A program made the position numbers and the translations under genes. A stretch of 64,000 nucleotides of DNA from Actinokineospora baliensis. Lineage in GTDB: Bacteria; Actinomycetota; Actinomycetes; Mycobacteriales; Pseudonocardiaceae. The notes below the pieces were generated by a model. That model searched no databases. It saw nothing but the letters and a program-made list of their open reading frames with translations, and had not been told where the DNA came from. Location of the stretch: positions 1,674,001 through 1,738,000 of the forward strand of contig NZ_JAFBCK010000001.1 of NCBI RefSeq assembly GCF_016907695.1. Direction: 5' to 3'. Position 1 is the stretch's first letter; each line of letters starts with the position of its first letter. This document shows positions 39,916-49,035 of this stretch, piece by piece.

Positions 39916-40229
39916 ATTTCCCCGGTGGTTTCCGCCACCCCGGATCGGGGTACATCTCGGTTGCGTAACAGTGACGCGGATTCTCCGTGAACCGAGGCAA
40001 CGCGACCGGGACGAGGTGAGTCCTTGAGGGTGAAACCACTTGAGGTTGGGGTGGGCAACCGTGCGATGGTTTCCCGAGTGGGTACCCCCACCACGAGTTC
40101 CCTCCGGTAACGGGTCGGGGCCTGGGCCGGAGGGGCGGGGAGCGTGAGCCGTCGGGGGATGGTTCACGCGAACAGCGGGAGGTCGGTGCGCCGCGTCGGG
40201 GGCGGCGCCCGGCCTCTCGCCGAGGAACG
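39916..40229. other. Intergenic region with no recognised gene
   Basis: About 310 bases between the MFS operator and the crp terminator. It has open frames on both strands only as shadows, with no ribosome binding site-start pair or convincing RNA structure. Confidence 0.5.
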
Positions 40230-40266
40230 CGAGAAGGCCCGGTCCGCGGGGGACCGGGCCTTCTCG
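40230..40266. terminator. Terminator of crp
   Basis: Perfect 16-bp stem CGAGAAGGCCCGGTCC / GGACCGGGCCTTCTCG, 11 nt from the crp stop on the minus strand. Confidence 0.88.
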
Positions 40267-40277
40267 TATCTCACGCT

Positions 40278-40952
40278 CTACCGCGCGCGGCGCGCCAGGC
40301 GCTCGGGGTCGAGGATCAGCACGCTCTTGCCCTCCAGCCGCAGCCAGCCGCGGTGGGCGAAGTCGGCGAGCGCCTTGTTGACGGTCTCCCGGGAGGCGCC
40401 GACGTACTGCGCGATCTCCTCCTGGGTGAGGTCGTGGGTGACCCGCAGCAGCCCGGCCTCCTGGCTGCCGAACCGCTGGGCCAGCTGCAGCAGCGCCTTG
40501 GCGACCCGGCCCGGCACGTCGGTGAAGATCAGGTCGGCCAGCATGCCGTTGGTGCGCCGCAACCGGCGGGCGATCACCCGCAGCAGCTGCTCGGCGATCT
40601 CCGGGCGGGTCGCGATCCACTGCCGCAGCGCGGGCCGGTCCATGGTGACCGCGCGGACCTCGGTGACCGTGGTCGCGGTGGACGTGCGCGGGCCCGGGTC
40701 GAAGATCGACAGCTCGCCGAACATGTCGGACGGGCCGAAGATGCCGAGCAGGTTCTCCCTGCCGTCCGGGCTCTTGCGGCCGAGCTTCACCTTGCCGGAC
40801 TGGATGATGTAGAGCCGGTCGCCCGGTTCGCCCTCGGCGAAGATCACGTGCCCCCGCGGGAACTCCACGGCTTCCAGCGTTTGAGCGAGCGCTTCGGCCG
40901 CGGCCGGCTCGACCCCTTGGAAGATGCCCGCGCGGGCCAGGGTCTCATCCAC
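40278..40952 (-). CDS. crp: Global regulator Crp (cAMP receptor protein)
   Basis: 224 residues, the same length as M. tuberculosis Rv3676, and very similar throughout: [15 protein letters not shown] at the start, cAMP pocket [41 protein letters not shown], end [15 protein letters not shown]. Binds cAMP and regulates carbon, respiration and resuscitation-type genes in relatives. The GTG at 40952 has AGGAGG 6 nt upstream, so the upstream frame is not translated. Confidence 0.95.
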   Translation of the reverse strand: MDETLARAGIFQGVEPAAAEALAQTLEAVEFPRGHVIFAEGEPGDRLYIIQSGKVKLGRKSPDGRENLLGIFGPSDMFGELSIFDPGPRTSTATTVTEVRAVTMDRPALRQWIATRPEIAEQLLRVIARRLRRTNGMLADLIFTDVPGRVAKALLQLAQRFGSQEAGLLRVTHDLTQEEIAQYVGASRETVNKALADFAHRGWLRLEGKSVLILDPERLARRAR

Positions 40953-41117
40953 CTCGGTCCTCCTGTTTCCACCCGACGTCAGCGCATTCCCGCGACGTCG
41001 ATCACGACACACAGTGTAGGGCGTGCCCCGGGGATCTCCCGTCGGCTCGCCGCCTCGGCGGCGCTAAGACCACCCGCGACGTGCCTGCTCACGCACCCAG
41101 CCGCATGACCTTAGCGC

Positions 41118-41366
41118 TTAGGCCCCGCCCCGGCGACCGCGCTTGGCGGCCCGGCCACCGAGCCTGCGCAGCCGGAACAGCTCCAGCGCCCGGCCGATGC
41201 CGTGCCCGTAGAGCGCCCGCACCTCGTCCGGCCGCGCCGACTCGAGGAACTCCTCGACGTCGGTCTCCTGGACCGCGACGTGCCGCAGCCGGGCTTCCAC
41301 GCGCTCCATGAACAGCGCGAAGAACATGATCACTAAAGGTACCGCGAACACGAACCAGACAGCCAT
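41118..41366 (-). CDS. Small membrane protein (Rv3675-like by position)
   Basis: 82 residues. One N-terminal helix (WFVFAVPLVIMFFALFM), then a conserved-looking amphipathic region (VEARLRHVAVQETDVEEFLE) and a basic tail. It lies between crp and nth as does the small membrane protein of mycobacteria. Function unknown. Confidence 0.7.
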   Translation of the reverse strand: MAVWFVFAVPLVIMFFALFMERVEARLRHVAVQETDVEEFLESARPDEVRALYGHGIGRALELFRLRRLGGRAAKRGRRGGA

Positions 41367-41488
41367 GTCTCGTCGATCCTCGCTCCGTAGCCGCTACCGC
41401 CTCGCCGACCCCGGGTCCCGCCTCCGGTCCCGGTGCCGTGTCACCCTGGTTGACGTCCGGGGCGCACTTGGGGTTGTCCGACGGCCCG

Positions 41489-41494
41489 TAGGCT
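41489..41494 (+). promoter_or_regulatory. -10 box for the nth operon
   Basis: TAGGCT, 6 nt before the GTG; identical hexamer to the leuL promoter. Confidence 0.5.
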
Positions 41495-41500
41495 AGCGAG

Positions 41501-42301
41501 GTGCCGCCGACGACCCGACGCCCGCCCCAGCCAGCAGCCGAGGAGACCGGGCGCGACCTGGGCCTGACCAGGCGGGTGCGCAGGATGACCCGCGCGCTCG
41601 CGGAGGGCTACCCGGACGCGCACTGCGAGTTGGACTTCACCACCCCGCTGGAACTGGCCGTGGCCACGATCCTGTCCGCGCAGTGCACGGACGTCCGGGT
41701 CAACCTGACCACGCCCGCCCTCTTCGCGAAGTACCGGACGGCCGCCGACTACGCCTCCGCCGACCGCCTAGAGCTGGAGGAGTTCATCCGGCCGACGGGC
41801 TTCTACCGCAACAAGACGAGCTCTCTTATCGGTCTTGGCGCCGCGCTGGTCGAGAACCACGGCGGTGAGGTGCCCGGGAAGCTCGAGGAGCTCGTGAAGC
41901 TCCCAGGCATCGGCCGCAAGACCGCGAATGTGATCCTGGGCAACGCGTTCGGCGTGCCGGGGATCACTGTGGACACCCACTTCGGCAGGCTTGTGCGGCG
42001 CTGGGGGTGGACGGAGGAGGAAGACCCGGTCAAGGTCGAGCACGCGATCGGCGCTCTGGTCCCGCGCAAGGACTGGACGATGCTCTCGCACTGGGTGATC
42101 TTCCACGGCCGCCGCGTCTGCCACGCCCGCAAGCCCGCCTGCGGTGCCTGCCTGCTCTACCGCGACTGCCCCTCCTTCGGCGATGGACCCACTGAGCCGG
42201 AGCAGGCCGCGAAGCTGGTCAAGGGCGTCGAGGCACCGCACCTGATCACGCTTGCGGAGAAGACCCGCGACGGCTACAAGCCCGGGAAATCGACCGGGTG
42301 A
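41501..42301 (+). CDS. nth: Endonuclease III
   Basis: 266 residues. Base-excision glycosylase/AP lyase for oxidised pyrimidines. Helix-hairpin-helix [20 protein letters not shown] with catalytic Lys, catalytic Asp in [11 protein letters not shown], and the 4Fe-4S site [17 protein letters not shown] (C-x6-C-x2-C-x5-C). Starts the operon nth-tlpA-nudix-marP, each junction an ATGA or GTGA overlap, as in mycobacteria (Rv3674c-Rv3671c). Confidence 0.95.
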   Translation: MPPTTRRPPQPAAEETGRDLGLTRRVRRMTRALAEGYPDAHCELDFTTPLELAVATILSAQCTDVRVNLTTPALFAKYRTAADYASADRLELEEFIRPTGFYRNKTSSLIGLGAALVENHGGEVPGKLEELVKLPGIGRKTANVILGNAFGVPGITVDTHFGRLVRRWGWTEEEDPVKVEHAIGALVPRKDWTMLSHWVIFHGRRVCHARKPACGACLLYRDCPSFGDGPTEPEQAAKLVKGVEAPHLITLAEKTRDGYKPGKSTG

Positions 42302-42900
42302 CCACGACCGCGAGGTGGGTGCTGGTAGCGGTGATCCTCGTGGTCGCCGGGGCGGTGGCGTTGTGGCCGCGCGGGTCGGACCCGGCCCCGGCCCAGCCGG
42401 GGCCGGACCTCACCGCCGAACGCACGGCCGCCGCCCTGCAGCCCTGCCCGACCGGCTCCGGTGTCCCCGGCCTGGCCGACGCAGGCGCCGAGTGCCTCGC
42501 CGACGGAACCCGGGTCAGCGCGGGCAACGTCCTCGGGGGTCGACCCGTCCTGGTCAACGTGTGGGCGACCTGGTGCATGCCGTGCCGCGACGAGCTCCCG
42601 CTGCTCGCTGAGTACGCGGCGAGCCCCGGCGCGGTCGAGGTCGTCGGGGTCGCGGTGCAGAGCCCGGACAAGGACGCGCTGCAGCTGCTGACCGCACTCG
42701 GCGTGCGGTTCCCGAACCTGCTAGACCGTGATGGTCAAGTTCAACGGGGGCTGCGGGTGCCGGACGCCCTCCCAGCCTCGTACCTGGTCGCCGCGGACGG
42801 CACCGCCACGCTGATCACGCAGCCACGGCTGTTCCGGTCGGTCGAGGAGGTCCGCTCGGCCGTGGAGAGCCACGTCAGCCAGGTCGGAGGGGGCCGATGA
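42298..42900 (+). CDS. TlpA-like membrane-anchored thioredoxin
   Basis: 200 residues. N-terminal signal anchor ([17 protein letters not shown]), then a thioredoxin fold with active site [17 protein letters not shown]. Works outside the membrane as a thiol-disulfide oxidoreductase, possibly for cytochrome c maturation or envelope proteins. Two extra cysteines ([14 protein letters not shown]) lie before the fold. GTGA overlap with nth. Confidence 0.88.
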   Translation: MTTTARWVLVAVILVVAGAVALWPRGSDPAPAQPGPDLTAERTAAALQPCPTGSGVPGLADAGAECLADGTRVSAGNVLGGRPVLVNVWATWCMPCRDELPLLAEYAASPGAVEVVGVAVQSPDKDALQLLTALGVRFPNLLDRDGQVQRGLRVPDALPASYLVAADGTATLITQPRLFRSVEEVRSAVESHVSQVGGGR

Positions 42901-43583
42901 GCACGCATGGACCGCTGGTGGACCCGGCGGGGCTGCCGGACTGGCTCGGCCCCGTCGTCGCCGCGACCGAGAACCTGGACCTGGGGCTGTGGCGCCGGTT
43001 CGCCGCGCCGGGGCCTGGCTCGCGCGACGCCGCGGTGCTGATGCTGCTCGGCGAGACCGAGGACGGCCCCGACCTGCTCTTCCAGCTGCGCGCCGACACC
43101 GGCGGCAACCACTCCGGCCAGGTGGCCTTCCCCGGTGGTGGTGCCGAGCCAGGTGACGCCGGACCGGTGGACACCGCGGTGCGGGAGGCGGTCGAGGAGA
43201 CCGGCTTGGACCCGACCGGTGTCCGACCGGTGGCGTTGCTGCCGAGGCTGCACGTCCCCGTGTCCGGGTTCGACGTGGCGCCGGTGCTGGCGCACTGGGA
43301 GCGGCCGAGTCCGGTGCGCGCGGTCGACGCGGCCGAGACGCAGGCCGTGGCCCGGATCCCGGTCGCGCACCTGGCCGATCCGGCGAACCGGTTCCGGGTG
43401 TCGCACCCGAGCGGCTACACCGGCCCTGCCTTCGCCGCCCCCGGCATGCTGATCTGGGGTTTCACCGCCGGGTTGTTGACCATGCTGCTGGCCGTGGGCG
43501 GCTGGGAGCGGCCTTGGGACACCGGTGACGTGCGCGACCTGGCCCAGGCGTGGCGCGGGGTCGGTTCGGGGGTCCGGTCGTGA
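42897..43583 (+). CDS. NUDIX hydrolase (CoA pyrophosphatase-like)
   Basis: 228 residues. NUDIX box with GGNHSGQVAFPGGGAEPGD and AVREAVEETGLDPTG, the Nudix plus UPF0035-like N-terminal layout of CoA pyrophosphatases. Positional equivalent of Rv3672c. ATGA overlap with tlpA and GTGA overlap with marP. Substrate inferred, not shown. Confidence 0.85.
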   Translation: MSTHGPLVDPAGLPDWLGPVVAATENLDLGLWRRFAAPGPGSRDAAVLMLLGETEDGPDLLFQLRADTGGNHSGQVAFPGGGAEPGDAGPVDTAVREAVEETGLDPTGVRPVALLPRLHVPVSGFDVAPVLAHWERPSPVRAVDAAETQAVARIPVAHLADPANRFRVSHPSGYTGPAFAAPGMLIWGFTAGLLTMLLAVGGWERPWDTGDVRDLAQAWRGVGSGVRS

Positions 43584-44764
43584 ACTGGGTGGATGTGCTG
43601 GTGATCGCGCTCGCCGTGCTGGCCGCGGTGTCCGGGGCGCGCCAGGGCGTGGTGACCGCGCTGCCCGCGTTCATCGGGGTGCTGATCGGCGCGATCGCCG
43701 GGATCAAGCTGGCGCCGCTGGTGGTCGAGCAGATCGACTCGACGCCGACCAGGGTGGCCTTCGCGGTGGCGGTGTTCGTGCTGCTGGTGGCCCTCGGCGA
43801 GACCTTCGGCGTGTGGATCGGCCGGACGATCCGGCAGAAGATCTCCTCGCCCAAGCTGGCCGGGGTGGACAGCGCGCTCGGCGCCGTCGTGCAGGGCGTG
43901 GTCGTGTTCGTCGTGGCGTGGTTGATCGCGCTGCCGCTGACCACCGTCGGCGGGTTGCCCGGCCTGGCGTCGGCGATCAACAACTCCGCGGTGCTCGGCG
44001 GCGTCAACGACGTGATGCCGCAGGCCGCGCGCGGGTTGCCCAACGAGCTGCGGCAGCTGCTGGACGTCTCCGGGTTCCCGGCCGCGGTCGACCCCTTCGA
44101 CCGGACGCCGAACAAGGAGGTCGACCCGCCCGACCCGGCCTTGCAGGCCAGCGCGGTGGTGCAGCGGGTGCGGCCGAGCGTGCTGAAGATCAACGCGAAG
44201 GCCCCGTCCTGCGAGCGGGCGCTGGAGGGCAGCGGGTTCGTGGTCGCCCCGCAGCGGGTGATGACGAACGCGCACGTGGTCGCGGGCACGGACGAGGTGA
44301 GCGTGGAGGCGGGCGATCGGACACTGCGGGCCACCGTGGTGCACTACGACCCCGCCACCGACTTGGCCATCTTGAGCGTGCCCGCGCTTAAGGCCGATGT
44401 CTTGCCGTTCGCACCGGATGACGCCTCTAGTGGCCAAGACGGCATCGTGCTCGGCTACCCGCTCGACGGGCCTTACACCGCCGCGGCTGCGCGCATCCGG
44501 GATCGTCTCCCACTGCGCGGTCCGGACATCTACGACGCCAACACGGTCACACGGGACGTGTTCACGCTGCGCGCCAAGGTGCTGAGCGGCAACTCCGGTG
44601 GCCCTGTGGTCAACCCGAACGGCGAGGTCATCGGCGTCGTGTTCGGTGCGGCGGTGGACAACTCGGAAACCGGGTACGCCTTGACCGCGGCTGAGGTGCG
44701 CGCCGAGGTCGATCAGGCGCCGTCGCTGCGGGAGCCCGTGGGCACCGGTCGCTGCTCCAACTAG
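43580..44764 (+). CDS. marP: MarP-like membrane serine protease
   Basis: 394 residues. Four N-terminal helices (CvpA-like region, residues 1-about 120), then an extracytoplasmic trypsin-fold protease with His in TNAHVVAG, Asp in DPATDLAIL and Ser in LSGNSGGPVV. In M. tuberculosis (Rv3671c) this protease is required for acid and oxidative stress resistance by acting on peptidoglycan enzymes. Start GTG in a GTGA overlap. The stop shares CTAG with the convergent hydrolase gene. Confidence 0.93.
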   Translation: MNWVDVLVIALAVLAAVSGARQGVVTALPAFIGVLIGAIAGIKLAPLVVEQIDSTPTRVAFAVAVFVLLVALGETFGVWIGRTIRQKISSPKLAGVDSALGAVVQGVVVFVVAWLIALPLTTVGGLPGLASAINNSAVLGGVNDVMPQAARGLPNELRQLLDVSGFPAAVDPFDRTPNKEVDPPDPALQASAVVQRVRPSVLKINAKAPSCERALEGSGFVVAPQRVMTNAHVVAGTDEVSVEAGDRTLRATVVHYDPATDLAILSVPALKADVLPFAPDDASSGQDGIVLGYPLDGPYTAAAARIRDRLPLRGPDIYDANTVTRDVFTLRAKVLSGNSGGPVVNPNGEVIGVVFGAAVDNSETGYALTAAEVRAEVDQAPSLREPVGTGRCSN

Positions 44765-45690
44765 CCCTTCACGAAGGCGGTTAGGAGCGCGTTGGTCGCC
44801 TCCGGGGCCTCTTCGTGGGGGAAGTGCCCAACCATGGGGAGCTCGTGCGCCTCGGTAGCGCCACCGATCCAGGGCGCGGAGGTACCACGGGTGCGTGGCA
44901 GCACGCAGGGGTCGTCGGCGCCATAGAGCTGCAGGACGGGGGCCTCGATCTTGCGGCCTAGCGCCTCTGTGAACCGGCGTCCCTCGCCGCGCACCTGCGA
45001 GCGCACAGCCCAACGGAGGTACTCGAGCGAGCTGTGCGCGGTACCAGGAACCAGCATCGCGGTCCGGTAGCGCTGCGCGGCTTCGGGTAGCTCGGCCCAG
45101 TACTTGCCCGACCAGGAGCGCAGCCGGTCTTCGATCAGGGCAGCGCCGTCGTTGGTGAGGCGCCGCTCGGGCAGCATGGGGAGCTGGGCAGTGAACAGGT
45201 GTCTTAGCGCGCGGGCTTGATTTCGTGGGCTCCTGCGCAGAGCAGTCCGGCGGATCTGTCCTCTTAGGGCAAGAGGGTGCGGGGCAGAGAACGTCGCCAA
45301 CGACTGCACAACGCGCGGGTGCAGTGCAGCGACTGTCCAGGCCAGGAGACCACCCCAGTCATGCCCGACCAGGTGCGCCTTCGGCTCGCCAAGGGACTTC
45401 ACCAACCCGGCGACGTCACCGGCCAACGTCCAGGCGTCGTAGCCGCGCGGCGGCTTGTCCGAGTCGCCATAGCCGCGCAGATCGACGGCGACGGCTCGGA
45501 ATCCGGCATCGCCCAGCGCGGTCAGCTGGTGGCGCCAAGACCACCAGAAGCCGCCGAACCCGTGCAGCAGCAGCACGAGCGGACCCTCACCGGTCTCGGC
45601 CACGTGCAGCCGGATGCCGTTCGCGTAGACGTCGCGGTGCGCCCACGGGCCATCGATGCGGACGCTCGACGGGTCCGGGCGGGCGGGCAC
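44761..45690 (-). CDS. Alpha/beta hydrolase, epoxide hydrolase-like
   Basis: 309 residues. Oxyanion HGFGGFWWSWRH, nucleophile elbow GHDWGGLLAW (Asp nucleophile as in epoxide hydrolases), cap domain, and catalytic His in VGHFPHEEAP. Positional equivalent of EphE (Rv3670). Substrate unknown. Its stop codon overlaps that of marP in a shared palindromic CTAG. Confidence 0.88.
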   Translation of the reverse strand: MPARPDPSSVRIDGPWAHRDVYANGIRLHVAETGEGPLVLLLHGFGGFWWSWRHQLTALGDAGFRAVAVDLRGYGDSDKPPRGYDAWTLAGDVAGLVKSLGEPKAHLVGHDWGGLLAWTVAALHPRVVQSLATFSAPHPLALRGQIRRTALRRSPRNQARALRHLFTAQLPMLPERRLTNDGAALIEDRLRSWSGKYWAELPEAAQRYRTAMLVPGTAHSSLEYLRWAVRSQVRGEGRRFTEALGRKIEAPVLQLYGADDPCVLPRTRGTSAPWIGGATEAHELPMVGHFPHEEAPEATNALLTAFVKG

Positions 45691-45697
45691 GGGTCGC

Positions 45698-46183
45698 TCA
45701 GGACTTGGTGTCGCCGCGGTGGGTCAACGCGGCCGCGGTGTCCTTGACGGTGGAGATCGTGCGCTCCGGCGCCCGCAGCGACTTGAGCTTGCGCATGCCC
45801 AGCAGCGTGAACAGGAATGACACGGCCAGCATCAGCAGGAACACGCCGCCGAAGGCGATCGAGCGCAGCACGCCGAAGTCGGCGACCATCTCGGCCAGCG
45901 CGAAGAACAGGAAGAAGGAGCTGTAGAGCAGCACGGTCAGCGCGATGATGAAGAAGACGCTGCCCTTGATCCCCTTCTTCACCTCCTTGGTGACCTCGGA
46001 CTTGGCCAGCTCCACCTCGGCCCGCACCAGGGTCGACAGGTGGGCGGTGGCGTCCTTGACCAAGTGGCCGATGGACTGCTCGCCACCCGCCGCGATGGCG
46101 CGGTCGTCAGCGAGGGGGATCGAGGGGACTTGCGGCAGCCCCGAACCGTCTGCTTTTCCGTGCGCGCTGGTCACCTGCGTCAT
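45698..46183 (-). CDS. Phage-holin-family/Rv3669-like membrane protein
   Basis: 161 residues. An amphipathic N-terminal half (SIGHLVKDATAHLSTLVRAE) precedes two close helices (GSVFFIIALTVLLYSSFFLF; FGGVFLLMLAVSFLFTLLGM), the Actino Holin-X layout. The same gene neighbours ephE in mycobacteria. Despite the family name, a lysis role is not implied. 7 bp from the downstream hydrolase gene. Confidence 0.78.
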   Translation of the reverse strand: MTQVTSAHGKADGSGLPQVPSIPLADDRAIAAGGEQSIGHLVKDATAHLSTLVRAEVELAKSEVTKEVKKGIKGSVFFIIALTVLLYSSFFLFFALAEMVADFGVLRSIAFGGVFLLMLAVSFLFTLLGMRKLKSLRAPERTISTVKDTAAALTHRGDTKS

Positions 46184-46197
46184 CGTGCCATGCCCGG

Positions 46198-47427
46198 TCA
46201 CGGGGGGCCGGGCGGGCGGTCCCCCGCCGCGTTTCGCCGGTGCGCCCGGCCACGTCCGATGAGCAGCGCCGCTGCCACCAGCGAGGCCACCATGGACGCG
46301 ATCAGCACCCCCGCCTTGGCCAGTTCGGCGTCCGCGCCGCTGAGGGACAACTCGGCGATGAGCAGGCTGACCGTGAACCCGACGCCCCCCAGCATCGCCA
46401 CCGCCGCCAGATCGCGTTTGCCGAGGTCGGCGGGCAGGGCCGCCACTTTGAGGCGTACCGCGAGCAGGGCGGCCCCGGTGATGCCGACGAACTTGCCCAC
46501 CACGAGGCCCGCGAGGACCGCCAAGACCAGGCGGTCGCTGGTGAGCTTGCCGAGCGCATCGGCCCCAACGGGGACCCCGGCCGCGAACAGCGCGAACACG
46601 GGCACGGCGACGGCCGCGGACCACGGCTGGAGGCGGTGTTCCAAGCGGAGCGCGGGGGCTTCCTTCTCATAGGGGTCTTTCCGGACCCGGGTCAGCAACG
46701 CCAGCGCGACCCCCGCGACGGTCGCGTGCACCCCAGAGGAATGCACCGCGACCCACACGGCGACCGCGAGCGGCACATAGAGCCAAGCCGAGGTGACCCG
46801 GCGGCGTTGGAGGTACCAGTACCCGGCGAGGAGGACCGCCGCCACGCCCGCCGCGACCAGGTTGAACGAGCTGGTGAACAGGATCGCGATGAGCAAGATC
46901 GCACCCAGGTCGTCCACCACGGCAAGACTGAGGAGGAACACCCGCGCACTGCTGGGCATCCCGGAGCCTGTCAGCGCCAGCACGCCCAGCGCGAAGGCGA
47001 TGTCCGTCGCCACAGGTACCGCCCACACCGCCTCTGCGCGCGGATCGCCCCACGCGACCGACAAGGCGACCAAGGCGGGCACGACCATGCCGCCGACCGC
47101 CGCGATCACCGGCAGCAGGGCCGACTTGAAGTCGGACAACTCGCCAAGCACCAGTTCGCGCTTGAGCTCCAAGCCCGCGACGAAGAAGAAGATCGCCAGC
47201 AGCCCGTCCTTGGCCCACTCGCCAACGGTCAGGTCCAGGTGCAGGAGGTGTGGACCGATCACGGTGTCCCGAACACCGGTGTAGAAATCGGACAGCGGCG
47301 AGTTCGCCAGCACCAAGGCGAGCGCGGCAGCGCCTAGTAGGACCATCCCGCCGACGGTCTCGGTCCGCAGGTAGCGGGCGAACTCGGTGAGCACCTTGGG
47401 GGCGGATGGGCGGCGGCGGTGCGACAA
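46198..47427 (-). CDS. nhaA: Na+/H+ antiporter NhaA
   Basis: 409 residues with about twelve helices. The NhaA active-site region VATDIAFALGVLALTG (with the Asp pair nearby) and FFFVAGLELKRELVLGEL are clear. Exports sodium in exchange for protons. Probable TTG start with TAGGAG 6 nt upstream. 14 bp from the holin-like gene and possibly co-transcribed with it. Confidence 0.92.
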   Translation of the reverse strand: MSHRRRPSAPKVLTEFARYLRTETVGGMVLLGAAALALVLANSPLSDFYTGVRDTVIGPHLLHLDLTVGEWAKDGLLAIFFFVAGLELKRELVLGELSDFKSALLPVIAAVGGMVVPALVALSVAWGDPRAEAVWAVPVATDIAFALGVLALTGSGMPSSARVFLLSLAVVDDLGAILLIAILFTSSFNLVAAGVAAVLLAGYWYLQRRRVTSAWLYVPLAVAVWVAVHSSGVHATVAGVALALLTRVRKDPYEKEAPALRLEHRLQPWSAAVAVPVFALFAAGVPVGADALGKLTSDRLVLAVLAGLVVGKFVGITGAALLAVRLKVAALPADLGKRDLAAVAMLGGVGFTVSLLIAELSLSGADAELAKAGVLIASMVASLVAAALLIGRGRAHRRNAAGDRPPGPP

Positions 47428-47507
47428 GGGCTGCTCCTAGGCATGGCTGATCGTCTTGCCGACCAGACTTCCCGGCGCACCTAACGCCAAGCCTAACCTG
47501 CCTGGTC

Positions 47508-48230
47508 CTATCCCACCGTCACGCCGAAGAGCACTCCGACGTAGTAGGTCACCACCATCGCCAACACGCCTACGACGACATTGCGTGTCACGGCCCGGCG
47601 GGCCTGGGCTCCTCCAAGCCGCGCACTTATGTAGCCGGTCAGCACCAGGCCGACGATCACCGCCGCCATGCAAGTGCCGACGCGAGCACCTACGGGTGGC
47701 AGCGCGATCGCGACGAGGGGGATAAGAGCACCCACTGCGAACGACAGGAACGATGCCCACGCGGCCTGCCACGGGTTGGTGAGGTTGTCCGGGTCTATCT
47801 GCAACTCGGCCTCTGCGTGCGCGTGCAGCGGGTCCTTCTCGGTCAGCTCGTGCGCGACCTGCGCTGCCAACTCGGGGGAGAGGCCCTTCTGCTGGTAGAT
47901 GTCGGCTAGCTCGCGCTCCTCGGCCTCTGGCATCTCGAGCAGTTCGCGCTCCTCCTTGCGCAGCGCTGCCAGTTCCGTGTCGCGCTGTGTGCTCACAGAC
48001 ACGTACTCGCCGCCCGCCATCGATAACGCGCCCGCCGCCAGACCCGCCACCCCGGCGGCCAGGATCGCGGTGCGCTCCGCGGTGGCCCCGGCGACGCCCA
48101 CCACGAGCCCCGCGGTCGAGATGATGCCGTCGTTGGCGCCGAGCACCCCGGCACGCAGCCAGTTCAGCCGCCCGGCCAGTCCGTTGTGGTGCGGCTCACC
48201 CTCGTGCGGGACGCGTTCGTCGGTATCCAC
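47508..48230 (-). CDS. VIT1/CCC1-family transporter
   Basis: 240 residues. N-terminal GRLNWLRAGVLGANDGIIST and GALSMAGGEYVSVSTQRDTE are the VIT1 signatures, followed by an acidic cytoplasmic loop (EERELLEMPEAEERELADIY) that binds metals in eukaryotic VIT1, and three C-terminal helices. Probably exports iron or manganese. GTG start. Divergent from plsC. Confidence 0.88.
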   Translation of the reverse strand: MDTDERVPHEGEPHHNGLAGRLNWLRAGVLGANDGIISTAGLVVGVAGATAERTAILAAGVAGLAAGALSMAGGEYVSVSTQRDTELAALRKEERELLEMPEAEERELADIYQQKGLSPELAAQVAHELTEKDPLHAHAEAELQIDPDNLTNPWQAAWASFLSFAVGALIPLVAIALPPVGARVGTCMAAVIVGLVLTGYISARLGGAQARRAVTRNVVVGVLAMVVTYYVGVLFGVTVG

Positions 48231-48271
48231 TAGGGCATTCTCCTCTCGATGTGGTGAGAGGGAGTGTTGCG

Positions 48272-49009
48272 ATGCCTGACTCGGGCAAGCCCATGCCGAC
48301 CTGGCGTGCTGTCGCGTTGATGTTCCGGGTACCCCGCCGCGGCCGGGGGTTCTGGTTCAGCCTGGCGATCGATCTGATCTGGCCGTTGCTCGCGGTGTTC
48401 ACCCGGCTGCGGTTCCGCGGCGCGGAGAAGCTGCCGAAGTCCGGTGGCGTCGTGCTGGCGTCCAACCACCTGTCCTTCGCCGACCCGGTGACGGTGACCG
48501 CGTTCTCCTTGGCCGCGGGCCGCATCCCGCGCTACCTGGCGAAGGCCAGCCTGTGGAAGATCCCGGTCGTCGGCAAGGTCCTCGCGGGCGGCGGGCACAT
48601 CCCGGTCGAGCGCAACACCGCCCAGGCGCGGCACGCCTACCTCGGTGCGGTCAAAGCGATCGAGGGCGGTGAGTGCGTGATGTTCTTCCCCGAAGCGGGG
48701 TTTTCCGACGACCAGGACCACTGGCCGTCCAAGCGCGTGAAGAACGGCGTCGCGCGGGTAGCGCTGGAGACCGGCGCCCCGGTGATCCCGGTGGTGAACT
48801 GGGGCACGCACAAGCTCTTGCCCGCCACGGCCAAGTTCCCCAAGCTCTTGCCACGCAAGACGATCGACATCGTCGCGGGTGACCCGGTGGACTTGTCCGA
48901 TCTGAACGGTACCGACCGCGAGTCCATTGAGGAGGCCATGAAGCGCATCATGAACGCCATTGCCGAGCTTCTGGCCACACTGCGCGACGAGGCGCCCCCT
49001 ACCCGGTGA
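48272..49009 (+). CDS. 1-acyl-glycerol-3-phosphate acyltransferase-like protein (PlsC)
   Basis: 245 residues. Acyltransferase block I is NHLSFADP (HX4D), followed by IPRYLAKASLWKIP and GGHIPVERN. The usual FPEGTRS block reads FFPEAGFSDD, so the Gly-Thr is replaced, although the Glu remains. Likely makes phosphatidic acid at the membrane or acylates another glycerol lipid. The ATG at 48272 has AGGGAG upstream. Confidence 0.85.
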   Translation: MPDSGKPMPTWRAVALMFRVPRRGRGFWFSLAIDLIWPLLAVFTRLRFRGAEKLPKSGGVVLASNHLSFADPVTVTAFSLAAGRIPRYLAKASLWKIPVVGKVLAGGGHIPVERNTAQARHAYLGAVKAIEGGECVMFFPEAGFSDDQDHWPSKRVKNGVARVALETGAPVIPVVNWGTHKLLPATAKFPKLLPRKTIDIVAGDPVDLSDLNGTDRESIEEAMKRIMNAIAELLATLRDEAPPTR

Positions 49010-49030
49010 CCGGGTAAGAGGGCGCCTCGT
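48987..49030. terminator. Bidirectional terminator
   Basis: Outer stem ACGAGGCGCCC / GGGCGCCTCGT enclosing inner stem TACCCGG / CCGGGTA. The left part is inside the last codons of plsC. Convergent acs ends 6 nt beyond. Confidence 0.8.
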
Positions 49031-49035
49031 ATGCG

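Noticed and set aside
45698..46183. Phage lysis gene, suggested by the holin family name
   Set aside because: No phage genes nearby and the gene order matches a conserved chromosomal region in mycobacteria.
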